Notes under the pieces: model-generated | What the model was told of the DNA's origin: nothing | The model's input: only the letters and a program-made list of their open reading frames with translations | Database searches by the model: none | Origin: Blautia luti | GTDB lineage: Bacteria; Bacillota; Clostridia; Lachnospirales; Lachnospiraceae | Assembly (NCBI RefSeq): GCF_033096465.1 | Contig: NZ_AP028156.1 | Span: 2,126,501-2,190,500 of the forward strand | DNA length: 64,000 nucleotides | Direction: 5' to 3' | Translations under genes and position numbers: made by a program | Shown: piece after piece, positions 26,423-35,497 of the stretch | How positions within the stretch are numbered: position 1 is the first letter of the stretch | How the letters are laid out: each line of letters begins with the position of its first letter

Positions 26423-28696
26423 CTAAATAAGACCGGCTTTCATAAAGCCATCGATCAATCTCTGTGGTGTCAGAGGGTTCTCATTAAATGCTACACCCGT
26501 TGCATGCAGAACTGCATTACGGATCGCAGGTGCGCCCGGAATTGCCGGTGGTTCACCCAGTGCCTTGTTTCCAAATGGTCCGATTGGATCATCCAGTTCT
26601 ACAAAATCAGCTTTGATATCCGGAGTATCCATCATAGTCATCAGTTTATAATCAAGCAAGGTTCCGTTTAAAGGTCTGCCTGTCTTCTCATCCAGAAGAA
26701 GCTGTTCAGAAACGCCATAGCCCATTCCCATGGACATACCGCCATGAACCTGCATTTCTGCAAGTTGTGGATTAATTAGTTTACCACTGTCATGAACATT
26801 GATAATATGGAGGATCTTAATCTTGCCAAGTTCAATATCTACTTCTACCTCTGCGAAGCAGCATCCTGTAGCAATCGTATTCTTCTTCACCTGTTCGGAA
26901 ACTTCAGCTGTAAGTACGGAAGAATTTGTAAGGCTGTAATAACTCTCCAGTGCAAGATTTGCAAGAGTCATTGCCTGATCCTCTCCTGCCATGATCCAGC
27001 CATGATCCAGCCATAATTCTCTTGTCTCTTCAGGCATCAGCTGTTTTGCATAAGCCAGGATCTTCTCTTTCAGAAGATTTGCACAATCCTTTATTACTGT
27101 TCCGGTTACAAAGGACTGGCGGGATGCATAAGCACCTGTATCAAATGGTGTTACATCTGTATCCTGCATGGTCTGGATATGAATATTACCGATATCCATA
27201 TTCAATACTTCTGCTGTCATCTGGGAGAATGCAGTATCAGCACCCTGTCCAATCTCTGTTGCTCCCAGCATCACACCTATGCTTCCATCCTGGTTCAGAG
27301 TCATTCTGGCACCTGCGATCTCCAGAGAGATCGGCCATACACCTGTCTTATAGGAGAACAATGACATTCCCACACCTCTGCGGATCTTTCCGGTCTGGTT
27401 TGCATATTCTTTCCGCTTCTCATCCCAGTGAATATATGCAGCCCCTTTTTCCAGACATTCAAAAATACCATTCGTATTTGCAGCGATCGGTTTCAGATAA
27501 GCATCCTCATAATATCCATGGATCAGATTCTTCTTTCTGAATTCCAGCGGATCCATCCCGATTTCTTTCGCTATATCATCCATAAAACACTCAATGCCAA
27601 AACATACCTGCGGAATTCCATATCCACGCATAGCTCCGCCTACCGGTGTATTGGTATATACCGTATACGCCTTTCCACTGATATTCGGGCAGGCATACTG
27701 CAGTCTCCAGGAAGTCAGTCCATTGGCCGCGATCGCATGTCCGTGAGAAGCATATGCTCCCTGGTTGGAGATTGCTACCATGTCTTTTGCAAGAAGATAT
27801 CCGTCTTTATCTACGCCTGCTGTCAGATCGTATTCGATCGAATGACGGGTTCTTGTATTGCAGAAAGTCTCTTCTCTGCTCACATCAAGTTTGACCGGTC
27901 TGCCCCCCACCTGCATAGTCAGGAATGCATTTAACGGCTCATAAAGTACATCCTGCTTATTTCCAAATCCACCACCGATATAAGGCTTAATGACCCTGAT
28001 CTTTCCCCACGGGATTCCCAGAGCCTGACCGATCACACGGCGGACAATATGCGGAATCTGTGTAGAGCTTACCACTACAATCCTGCCATTTTCCATGTAT
28101 GCATAGGAAATTGGGTTCTCAATGTGGCAATGCTGTACGATAGGCGTCTTGTAACTGCGTTTTAATACAGTTGCAGCCTGCTCTAACCCTCTTTCTACAT
28201 CCCCGATAGAATAATTGGAACTTACCAGAATATTATCTTTCTTCTCTTCATGGACCGGAGGATTAGTTCCCAGCATGGACTTACGTGGATGGATTTCTAC
28301 CGGATATTCCTCATACTCTACTTCAATTAACCTTACTGCTCTCTGGGCTGTAATTTCGTCCTCTGCCACTACCGCTGCAATGTCATCTCCGTAATAACGG
28401 ACTCTGCCTGTAAGGATATTGCGGTCTGCAACATCCTGATGAGCAGTCTCTACTGACCAGGGATGTCCTGGTGTAGGATAACAATGATTCGGTACGTCCT
28501 TAAAAGTAACTACTTTCACTACGCCGTCCAGAGCCTCTGCCTTGCTGGTATCAATTGATTTTACCATACCGTTGCCGATCTTTGCGTGACAGACCTTTGC
28601 AATCAGACAGTTGGCAGGAGCCATATCGTCTGTGAATTTCGCACGTCCTGTTACTTTATCATAGGCATCTACTCTCGGAACACTCTTTCCAATCAT
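26423..28696 (-). CDS. xdhA: Xanthine dehydrogenase-type molybdenum-binding subunit
   Basis: This 757-residue large subunit binds the molybdopterin cytosine dinucleotide. It starts MIGKSVPRVDAYDKVTGRAKF and includes KPYIGGGFGNKQD, PVGGAMRGYGIPQ, TEIGQGADTAFSQM and, near the end, FGNKALGEPPAIPGAPAIRN. The Glu of LGEP is in the position of the catalytic Glu of the family. The neighbours YqeB, YqeC and MocA imply a selenium-containing, cytidylylated cofactor. The substrate is probably a purine (hypoxanthine or xanthine), but related enzymes act on other N-heterocycles. It heads the xdhABC-yqeBC-mocA unit, has its own promoter, and lies behind an approximately 190-base structured leader. Confidence 0.93.
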   Translation of the reverse strand: MIGKSVPRVDAYDKVTGRAKFTDDMAPANCLIAKVCHAKIGNGMVKSIDTSKAEALDGVVKVVTFKDVPNHCYPTPGHPWSVETAHQDVADRNILTGRVRYYGDDIAAVVAEDEITAQRAVRLIEVEYEEYPVEIHPRKSMLGTNPPVHEEKKDNILVSSNYSIGDVERGLEQAATVLKRSYKTPIVQHCHIENPISYAYMENGRIVVVSSTQIPHIVRRVIGQALGIPWGKIRVIKPYIGGGFGNKQDVLYEPLNAFLTMQVGGRPVKLDVSREETFCNTRTRHSIEYDLTAGVDKDGYLLAKDMVAISNQGAYASHGHAIAANGLTSWRLQYACPNISGKAYTVYTNTPVGGAMRGYGIPQVCFGIECFMDDIAKEIGMDPLEFRKKNLIHGYYEDAYLKPIAANTNGIFECLEKGAAYIHWDEKRKEYANQTGKIRRGVGMSLFSYKTGVWPISLEIAGARMTLNQDGSIGVMLGATEIGQGADTAFSQMTAEVLNMDIGNIHIQTMQDTDVTPFDTGAYASRQSFVTGTVIKDCANLLKEKILAYAKQLMPEETRELWLDHGWIMAGEDQAMTLANLALESYYSLTNSSVLTAEVSEQVKKNTIATGCCFAEVEVDIELGKIKILHIINVHDSGKLINPQLAEMQVHGGMSMGMGYGVSEQLLLDEKTGRPLNGTLLDYKLMTMMDTPDIKADFVELDDPIGPFGNKALGEPPAIPGAPAIRNAVLHATGVAFNENPLTPQRLIDGFMKAGLI

Positions 28697-28743
28697 GTTT
28701 TCACCTTCTCTATTCTTTTTTTGTTCTGGTTTATGATATAAAG

Positions 28744-28845
28744 AAAGCCGGACTCACCCCCCAAGGTATTATCTGTTCCCCTCAGGACTGATGTCCGGCT
28801 CCGAACCATGCTTCTTCTTTCGCCCGTTTTCAGACATCAGGCGAA
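28744..28845 (-). promoter_or_regulatory. Structured xdhA leader RNA, candidate riboswitch or attenuator
   Basis: On the minus strand, hairpin 1 (28819-28824 with 28840-28845, TTCGCC/GGCGAA, 15-base loop) is followed by hairpin 2 (28746-28753 with 28793-28800, AGCCGGAC/GTCCGGCT). Eight bases at 28833-28840, mostly in the hairpin 1 loop, are perfectly complementary to 28788-28795 at the base of hairpin 2. A pseudoknot or an alternative fold is therefore possible. The enclosed 39 bases are purine-rich with a run of six G. I cannot assign a known class. Confidence 0.45.
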
Positions 28846-28889
28846 TTCTCTTTTAATATTGCATAAGTTGTTGCGTTTATTGTAATTTT

Positions 28890-28918
28890 AGTATAACATA
28901 TTGTATTGGATGATACAA
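28890..28918 (-). promoter_or_regulatory. Promoter of the xdhA operon
   Basis: On the minus strand, TTGTAT (28913-28918), 17 bases and TATACT (28890-28895), with a predicted start near 28883. No terminator is evident between the upstream ferredoxin gene and this promoter, so readthrough from xdhD is possible. Confidence 0.6.
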
Positions 28919-28919
28919 T
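28900..28919. promoter_or_regulatory. Inverted repeat over the xdhA -35 box (candidate operator)
   Basis: ATTGTAT-TGGATG-ATACAAT, a perfect 7-bp inverted repeat with a six-base centre. It covers the -35 hexamer and most of the spacer, a typical repressor position. Confidence 0.45.
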
Positions 28920-29026
28920 CTTTTTTGAATATTTCACTGTATCTATTGAAAAGTTATATACGTTTCCCCTTCTATTTATAAATTATAGTCAGAATTTATA
29001 ACACAATTTTTCTATTAAATGTATAA

Positions 29027-29518
29027 TTATCTGACTGTTGAAAATATTCCACGCAGATCATGGATTGCGTGCCGTGGGCATTTCACAGCACACATGCCAC
29101 AGCTTAGGCACATTGATTCTTCGATCACCGCACAGTTATCGATCACCCGGATTGCGCTTGCCGTACAGGTCTTCTCACAGATCCCGCAACCGATGCAACT
29201 GACTTCACACTGTTTCTTTGCCTCTCCACCTTTCTTTCTGTTGGAACATTTTACTACAATGTAATTGGCACATTCATGGACATGGATCACTTTCTGTGGA
29301 CATACTTTCGCGCAAGCTCCGCAGCCGATACATTTCTCTTCCTCTACTTCTGCTACTCCATATTCATTGATGGAAATGGCTCCGAATTTACATTTATTTA
29401 CACAGGCTCCACAGCCGATACAGCCATCTGCACAGCCTGCTTCGCCCTCAGCTGATCTGCATCCCCCATTACACGCTACAACCGCTGATCTATATGGAAA
29501 TTTCTTCTTCACTGCCAT
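29027..29518 (-). CDS. Multi-cluster 4Fe-4S ferredoxin-like protein (RnfB-like)
   Basis: This 163-residue protein has an N-terminal RSAVVACNGGCRSAEG segment resembling the RnfB cluster region. It is followed by four CxxCxxC-type motifs: CIGCGACVNKC, CIGCGACAKVC, CIGCGICEKTC and CLSCGMCAVKC. It probably shuttles electrons between the selenium-dependent hydroxylase XdhD and partners such as YgfK or a membrane complex; the partner assignment is inferred from position. A GTG at 29527 is in frame, but AAGGAA nine bases before the ATG at 29518 supports the later start, two bases past the xdhD stop codon. Confidence 0.88.
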   Translation of the reverse strand: MAVKKKFPYRSAVVACNGGCRSAEGEAGCADGCIGCGACVNKCKFGAISINEYGVAEVEEEKCIGCGACAKVCPQKVIHVHECANYIVVKCSNRKKGGEAKKQCEVSCIGCGICEKTCTASAIRVIDNCAVIEESMCLSCGMCAVKCPRHAIHDLRGIFSTVR

Positions 29519-29520
29519 AT

Positions 29521-32103
29521 TCAGCACTTCCTTTCATATGGTGTTCCAGTCAGAGGCAGACGGTATTGTCTCTCTCCATCCCATCTGAAATATGCATCTG
29601 CGATTGCCGGTGCTGTGGGAATGGAAGTGATCTCACCGATTCCGATGGCTCCGCAGGCTACATTTAATCCCGGTTTGTCGATCACGATGGCATCGATCTT
29701 TGGAACCTCATGAGAACGGAACAATCCAAGGGAACCATATTTCTCAATTGGCTTGCAGTTCTCATCGATCGGATAATGCTCTCTCAGGGCATATCCCATG
29801 GACATCACTACGCCGCCTTCAATCTGCCCTTCACAGGAGAGTGGATTGACTGCCTTGCCAACATCATGTGCAGCAACTATTTCCTCGATCTTACCTGTTT
29901 TCTTATCCAGAATACAGACCTGTGTCGCATAGCCATAAGCTACGTGAGAAACTGGATTCGGCACATTTGCACCAAGCGGATCTGTCTTAGCCAGATATTC
30001 AGCATAATAAACCTTACCGATCACATCATCGATGGTCTTACCTGCCTTGCGGTCCTCCATAATCTTATCGCAGGCACGGCGACATGCTTCTCCTGTGACC
30101 AGAGTCTGTCTGGAACCGGAAGTAGTTCCTGAGTCTGGCGCGAACCAGGTGTTACTTCTCTCATAAACAATATCTTCATGCTTCAGGTCTGTATTGGTAA
30201 CTACCATCTGCGTCAGAACTGTGCCAAGCCCCTGACCGATACAGGATGCACCGGAATAAATATGAAGCTTTCTGTCCTCTTCAAATACAAGTTTCACACG
30301 TCCTGTATCCGGGATACCGACACCAACTCCGGCATTCTTCATGGCACAGCCGATTCCTACAGGTTTGCCGGTTTCCAGGGCAGCATCATATTTTTCTTTT
30401 ACTGCCTCCAGTGTTTCTACCAGACCTGTGGAATTATCTACGATCTGACCATTCGGAAGTGTTTCACCCGGACGGATCGCATTGCGGTAACGGATTTCCC
30501 ACGGTGTGATGCCTACTTTATCTGCCATCATATTCAACAAAGTTTCTGTAGCAAAACAGGTCTGTGTTACACCAAAACCGCGAAATGCTCCTGCAGGTGG
30601 ATTATTGGTGTAATAAGCAGTTCCTTCGATTTCGAAGTTCTCATAATGATACGGACCTGCCGCATGTGTACAGGCACGTTCCAGTACCGGACCGCCAAGA
30701 GAAGCAAATGCCCCTGTATCGGATGCTACTTTCGCCTTAACTCCCATAATATTGCCGTTCTCATCGCAGCCCATAGTCATATTCATATAGAATGGATGAC
30801 GCTTTGGATGAACCAGCAGAGACTCTGCTCTGGTAAGTTTCATCTTAACTGGTTTCTTCGTCGCATAAGTGAGCAGTGCAGCCAGATGCTGTACGGTCAT
30901 ATCTTCTTTTCCGCCAAATCCACCGCCTACAAGTGCATTCTGTACTTTTACCTTATCTGTTCCAAGTAACAGAGAACATTCATGTAATGTCTGATGTGCA
31001 GACTGGTCTGCGGAATATACGAAAATATCTCCGTCCTCATCATATAAAGCCACTGCACTCTCAGGTTCAAGGAATGCATGCTCTGTCCACGGAGTTTCGA
31101 AATGATGACTGATCACATATTTTGAATTACGGATCGCCTCATCTGCATTTCCTCTGCTGATATGTTTATGCGCGCAAATATTATTTTCTTCTTCATCGAA
31201 TACTTTCGGAGCCCCCTCTGCTGCCGCTTCCTCAATCGTATGAATATGAGGCAGAACCTCATATTTCACTTTGATCAGCTTCTTGGCTCTCTCAGCCGTT
31301 TCTCTGTCCTTTGCAGCAACAACAGCAATGGCATCTCCAAGATAATGGGTTAATCCTCCCATTGGGATCAGGGTATACTGATCATGTTTCAGATGTCCGA
31401 TCTTATTCTCCCCCGGAATATCCTCTGCTGTTAATACCGCTTCCACTCCTGGAAGTGCCTTCGCTGCTGTTGTATCAATCTCCAGCACACGTGCACGCGG
31501 ATATTTACTTCTGAGTGCTGCCCCATACAACATTCCATCAAAGTAAAAATCATCCGGATATTTACCGGTTCCAAGTACTTTTTCTTCTACATCCACTCTG
31601 GATACTCTGTGTCCCAGGTTCCAGTTCGGGTCGAGATCATCCGGGATCACACCCTCTTTTAATACTTTCGCTGCCAGTCTTACTGCATCCATGATCTTTA
31701 TATATCCAGTGCAACGGCAATAGTTATTGCGCAGCGCATATTTAATTTCATCATCTGTCGGCTCTTTATTCACATCTAGAAGAGCTTTGGTACACATTAC
31801 CATTCCCGGAATACAGAATCCACACTGAACTGCTCCTGCTTTTCCGTACGCATATGTATAAACTTCACGTTCCCACTCTGTCAGACCTTCTACAGTGATC
31901 ACTGTTCTTCCATCCAGCAGATCCGTATCCGGTACACATGCCTTGCAGGTTTTTCCATCAATAATAACCGTACAGGCTCCGCAGGCTCCTTCACTGCAGC
32001 CATCTTTTACTGAAGTCAGATGAAGTTCATCCCTCAGAAAGCGCAGTAGTTTTTGATTTCTGACCGATTCGACCTTTTGTCCATTGACTGTAAATACTGC
32101 CAT
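29521..32103 (-). CDS. xdhD: Selenium-dependent xanthine dehydrogenase (fused Fe-S and Mo subunits)
   Basis: This 860-residue protein fuses a two-[2Fe-2S] domain (about 1-150: DGCSEGACGACTVIIDGK, QCGFCIPGMVM, NNYCRCTGYIKI) to a molybdopterin-binding domain (about 165-860: NALVGGGFGGKEDM, PAGAFRGFGVTQ, SGASCIGQGLGTVL and GAIGIGEITSIPTAPAI with the catalytic Glu). No FAD domain is present, so electrons must leave through a partner, plausibly the following ferredoxin and YgfK. The architecture matches the Se-dependent XDH family. In urate-degrading gut bacteria the homologue is proposed to work between urate and xanthine. Neighbours: ygfK 265 bases upstream, ferredoxin immediately downstream. 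Confidence 0.93.
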   Translation of the reverse strand: MAVFTVNGQKVESVRNQKLLRFLRDELHLTSVKDGCSEGACGACTVIIDGKTCKACVPDTDLLDGRTVITVEGLTEWEREVYTYAYGKAGAVQCGFCIPGMVMCTKALLDVNKEPTDDEIKYALRNNYCRCTGYIKIMDAVRLAAKVLKEGVIPDDLDPNWNLGHRVSRVDVEEKVLGTGKYPDDFYFDGMLYGAALRSKYPRARVLEIDTTAAKALPGVEAVLTAEDIPGENKIGHLKHDQYTLIPMGGLTHYLGDAIAVVAAKDRETAERAKKLIKVKYEVLPHIHTIEEAAAEGAPKVFDEEENNICAHKHISRGNADEAIRNSKYVISHHFETPWTEHAFLEPESAVALYDEDGDIFVYSADQSAHQTLHECSLLLGTDKVKVQNALVGGGFGGKEDMTVQHLAALLTYATKKPVKMKLTRAESLLVHPKRHPFYMNMTMGCDENGNIMGVKAKVASDTGAFASLGGPVLERACTHAAGPYHYENFEIEGTAYYTNNPPAGAFRGFGVTQTCFATETLLNMMADKVGITPWEIRYRNAIRPGETLPNGQIVDNSTGLVETLEAVKEKYDAALETGKPVGIGCAMKNAGVGVGIPDTGRVKLVFEEDRKLHIYSGASCIGQGLGTVLTQMVVTNTDLKHEDIVYERSNTWFAPDSGTTSGSRQTLVTGEACRRACDKIMEDRKAGKTIDDVIGKVYYAEYLAKTDPLGANVPNPVSHVAYGYATQVCILDKKTGKIEEIVAAHDVGKAVNPLSCEGQIEGGVVMSMGYALREHYPIDENCKPIEKYGSLGLFRSHEVPKIDAIVIDKPGLNVACGAIGIGEITSIPTAPAIADAYFRWDGERQYRLPLTGTPYERKC

Positions 32104-32148
32104 ATTGGACGCTCCTTTCTTTTTCGCACGTCTGCCTATTAGGGCAGT

Positions 32149-32172
32149 CAGCCAGAGACTTGTCTCTGGCTG
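32149..32172 (-). other. Hairpin just upstream of xdhD
   Basis: A perfect 10-bp stem, CAGCCAGAGA/TCTCTGGCTG with a four-base loop, 46 bases before the xdhD start. On the plus strand it is followed by CTTTTAT, but no plus-strand gene precedes it. On the minus strand it has no T run, so it is more likely a processing, stability or translational element. Confidence 0.45.
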
Positions 32173-32179
32173 CTTTTAT

Positions 32180-32254
32180 CTGCCTGTGATACCGCATAAA
32201 TATATTACTGTTCATTCCGTGCCAGGCTCCGCTTTTTTATACTCCTGCCTGTGA
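32180..32254 (-). repeat. Direct repeat pair in the ygfK-xdhD gap
   Basis: The minus-strand decamer TCACAGGCAG occurs at 32245-32254 and 32180-32189. Each copy is followed by ATAAAA and GC shortly after. The copies are 65 bases apart. Confidence 0.5.
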
Positions 32255-32306
32255 AAAGTAAAATAAATTTATGTAACATGCGGCCGCGATTCAGCCTGAT
32301 ATGCAA

Positions 32307-32341
32307 CACTGTCCACAGCCTTTTTTCTGCTGTGAACAGCG
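32307..32341 (-). other. Stable hairpin after ygfK
   Basis: A 13-bp stem (two G-T pairs on the minus-strand RNA) with a nine-base A-rich loop starts 28 bases after the ygfK stop codon. It has no T run, so it may protect the ygfK 3' end or set a processing point rather than terminate. Confidence 0.5.
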
Positions 32342-32368
32342 TTAAATATTTCTTTATGGTTCTTATGA

Positions 32369-35368
32369 TTATTTCATGATCAGATAGCTGTAATCATCGA
32401 TCACTGCACAGATCAGTCTGCGAAGTCCCTCATACAGCTTATCATTGACATCGTCTGCCTTACAGTCAGAAATCTGACCAAGAAGACGAACTTTGCACTC
32501 TTTTGTCTCTGGATTGATCACTGCAAATCCATCGTTTGTGCTGTCTGCCATATCTGCTTCAGAAGCAAATAATGTAAATTTATCTTTGTACGGTGCACTT
32601 GCATACGGGCAGAAGCTCTTGCAGTTACCGCATTCGTTGCACATATAATCTACATGGATCACCTGATTCATTGCCATTCCAGGAACTTTAATGGAGATGT
32701 TTGCTCTGTTTGGACATACATCTACACAGTTCTCACATACTTTATTACATGTCAGGCAGCGTTCGCTTTCGTTTGCAGCGTCCTTGCTCTCTTTGAGGAT
32801 TGCTTTCTTAGCATAGCAGTCTTCTTCTGTTCCAGGTACAGGCTGTCCTTTTACAATGTCATGTCCAAGAATTGCTTTCACTGCAACTTGAGCATCACGG
32901 ATTGCTTCTACAATCGTAGCAGCACCCTTAGCGCCATCACCGGCTACATAAACGCCTTCTGCACTTGTTTCCATTGTCTTGTCATTGATGCGGGCTTTTC
33001 CGCGCTCATTGACTGCAATACCGTTTGCCTCGAAGAATTCAGTCGGAACCTTCTCACCAACTGCAACGATCACGGTGTCAGCCGGAACTTCTTCTGTTTC
33101 GCCTGTTTCTGTTACGCTTGCACGTCCGGAAGCATCCATATTGCCAAGTTCCATCTTCTTGCAGAGGAGTTTGCCATTTTCTAGAGATACAGGGGAAAGG
33201 AGTTCTTTGAACTCTACACCCTCTTCCAGAACTTCCAGTAACTCATCTTCTGCTGCAGGCATGTAGCGTTTTGTTCTTCTGTATACCAGATAAACGTGTT
33301 CTACACCTTCTGTACGTTTTGCAGCTCTTGCTGTATCCATAGCAGTATTACCGCCACCGATCACAACTACATTCTTGCCAAGTGCAACTTTACCATCTGT
33401 TGCCTTGAAATCTCTTAAGAATTTCAGCGCATTGACTGTCTCACCTTTTTCAAGTTTCAGAGTACCCGGTTTGTTTGCACCTACTGCTAAGATCACTGCA
33501 TCGTAACCCTGTGCCTTTAATTCCTGAACAGATGTGATTTCTGTACCTGTCTTGATCTCTACGCCCATCTTCTCGATGAAGGAAACATCTTTGTCGATTG
33601 CTTCATTGGAGACACGGAATCCAGGGATCACATAGCGGATCACGCCTCCTACTTTCTCTTCTTTCTCAAATACAGTTACAAAAGCGCCTGCTCTTGCAAG
33701 GAAGTATGCAGAAGCAATACCTGCAGGCCCTGCACCTACAACAGCTACTTTCTTGCCGTCTGCTGTGCCTGCTTTGATCTCGTTGATTACGGTATCATAT
33801 CCGTTCTGAGCTGCGATAAGCTTAGTGTTGCGGATATTTACAGGCTCTTCATAGAAGTTTCGTGTACATTTATACATACAATTATGTGCACAAAGAGTAC
33901 CAGTGATAAATGGAAGCGCATTCTTCTCAAGAATGACTCTTAATGCCTGTACATAATCTCCCTCTCCTGCCAGTTTCACATAAGTTGTGATATCCTGGTG
34001 GATTGGACATCCCTCTTCACATGGAGCAAAGAAGCAGTCAAGAAGCGGAACTTCTGAATCTGTTTTTCTCTTAGGAAGTGGTTTAATGCTCTTTACATGA
34101 TGAACGTCTTTCTTTGCATCCTCAGCTAACTGTTCAAGCGCAGCTACATCAATACCTGTCCACTCTCTGGCACCGTCAACCATTACTTTCTCTGCCATCT
34201 GAGTGAATCTCTGATATCCACCCGGTTTCAAAAGTGTAGTTGCCACTGTTACAGGCCATACACCACATCCAACGATACGATCAATATTATAGTAGTCAGC
34301 ACCACCTGAATAAGCGATACGGAGTTTTCCTTCAAATTCTCTGGAAAGTTTTGCTGCAAGAGAAATGGATAATGGGAAAAGAGATTTTCCGGACATATAC
34401 ATTTCTTCGCTTGGAAGCTCATTTCTTGTAACATCTACAGGGAATGTATTGGTGATCTTCACACCAAATGCAAGGTTCAGCTCATCTGCAAGTGCCTGCA
34501 GTCTCTTAAACATCGGAATTGCATCCTCGTACTGTAAATCATCTTTAAAATGGAAATCACCAAATACCATATAATCATATCCCATGTCATCCATGGTCTT
34601 TCTGGCGAATTCATATCCAAGAAGGGTTGGATTACATTTGATAAATGTGTTCAGGTGTTTCTCTTTGAACAGATGATTTGCAATGCTCTCGATCTCGTTT
34701 GGAGGACATCCATGAAGAGTGGAGATCGTTGCAGAATTGCAGATATTAGAAGGAATTGCTTCAATGTCTTTTTTTGTAACTTTCTCAAATCTGTCGATAT
34801 TGTCTAATAACCACTGTTTACATTCTTTGAAGATTTCTGTATCTTTTGCTTCCATCATGTTATTGATAAAGCTGTCGATCTTCGGAGTTTTGATTCCCTC
34901 AAGATCATACCCTACGGAAATATTAAACTGGAATCCGTCCTGTGCACCAAGGCCGAATTCTTTGGCGATCACATGGAGAATAAACCATGCTTTGATATAC
35001 TCTCCCATTGCCTGAGGAATATAAAGTTCTGTAGACCATTCACAGTTGTATGCCTCGTCCTCTGCAAGGATACACGGTCTGTTAATACAGGCTGCAAGTT
35101 CAGCACCGTCCATCTTCTGAACTGTCTTCAGTTCAAAGAAACGTGCGCCTGCATAGTAGGAAGCTACGATATTCTGTGTCAACTGTGTATGTGGACCTGC
35201 TGCAGGTCCGATCGGTGTTTCCAGATTTCTCTCAAAAATATTCAGCTTCTTGTCAGCTTCTGCCACATAAGCTCTGTGCTGTCCGAATACAGTTCCTTTT
35301 GTTTCCTTTTCTTCTAATACCCAGTTCATTAACTGTTCAAAGGGCATACAGGTCATGACTTCACTCAT
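32369..35368 (-). CDS. ygfK: YgfK, putative selenate reductase-type iron-sulfur flavoprotein
   Basis: This 999-residue protein has a dihydroorotate-dehydrogenase-like N-terminal barrel (about 1-440: ERNLETPIGPAAGPHTQL, FNISVGYDLEGIKTP). A GltD-like Fe-S region follows (PCEEGCPIHQD, CAHNCMYKCTRN), then an FAD/NAD(P)-binding unit (KVAVVGAGPAGIASAYFLAR, VVVIGGGNTAMDTARAAKR, GVYVAGDGAKGAAT). The C-terminus has clusters CLTCNKVCENCVDVCP and CNECGNCKSFCP. It probably couples NAD(P)H to reduction or oxidation of purine-derived substrates; the name selenate reductase is historical. The ATG at 35383 overlaps its own GGAGG; the ATG at 35368 lies eight bases after it and is preferred. It sits between ssnA and xdhD. 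Confidence 0.92.
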   Translation of the reverse strand: MSEVMTCMPFEQLMNWVLEEKETKGTVFGQHRAYVAEADKKLNIFERNLETPIGPAAGPHTQLTQNIVASYYAGARFFELKTVQKMDGAELAACINRPCILAEDEAYNCEWSTELYIPQAMGEYIKAWFILHVIAKEFGLGAQDGFQFNISVGYDLEGIKTPKIDSFINNMMEAKDTEIFKECKQWLLDNIDRFEKVTKKDIEAIPSNICNSATISTLHGCPPNEIESIANHLFKEKHLNTFIKCNPTLLGYEFARKTMDDMGYDYMVFGDFHFKDDLQYEDAIPMFKRLQALADELNLAFGVKITNTFPVDVTRNELPSEEMYMSGKSLFPLSISLAAKLSREFEGKLRIAYSGGADYYNIDRIVGCGVWPVTVATTLLKPGGYQRFTQMAEKVMVDGAREWTGIDVAALEQLAEDAKKDVHHVKSIKPLPKRKTDSEVPLLDCFFAPCEEGCPIHQDITTYVKLAGEGDYVQALRVILEKNALPFITGTLCAHNCMYKCTRNFYEEPVNIRNTKLIAAQNGYDTVINEIKAGTADGKKVAVVGAGPAGIASAYFLARAGAFVTVFEKEEKVGGVIRYVIPGFRVSNEAIDKDVSFIEKMGVEIKTGTEITSVQELKAQGYDAVILAVGANKPGTLKLEKGETVNALKFLRDFKATDGKVALGKNVVVIGGGNTAMDTARAAKRTEGVEHVYLVYRRTKRYMPAAEDELLEVLEEGVEFKELLSPVSLENGKLLCKKMELGNMDASGRASVTETGETEEVPADTVIVAVGEKVPTEFFEANGIAVNERGKARINDKTMETSAEGVYVAGDGAKGAATIVEAIRDAQVAVKAILGHDIVKGQPVPGTEEDCYAKKAILKESKDAANESERCLTCNKVCENCVDVCPNRANISIKVPGMAMNQVIHVDYMCNECGNCKSFCPYASAPYKDKFTLFASEADMADSTNDGFAVINPETKECKVRLLGQISDCKADDVNDKLYEGLRRLICAVIDDYSYLIMK

Positions 35369-35497
35369 AATCCGATCCTCCATTATTCTTATTCATGTTT
35401 ATTTCAGCCAGACAGAATATCAAAAATTCTCTCCTGTCTGGCCTGCTCTTTTACTTTTCCTTCTTCTCTTGCGCCTTTTGTCTCTTCTGATCACAGA

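Noticed and set aside
29521..35383. In-frame UGA selenocysteine codons in the hydroxylase genes
   Set aside because: The reading frames of xdhA, xdhD and ygfK are uninterrupted; the selenium in this enzyme class is a labile cofactor atom, not selenocysteine.
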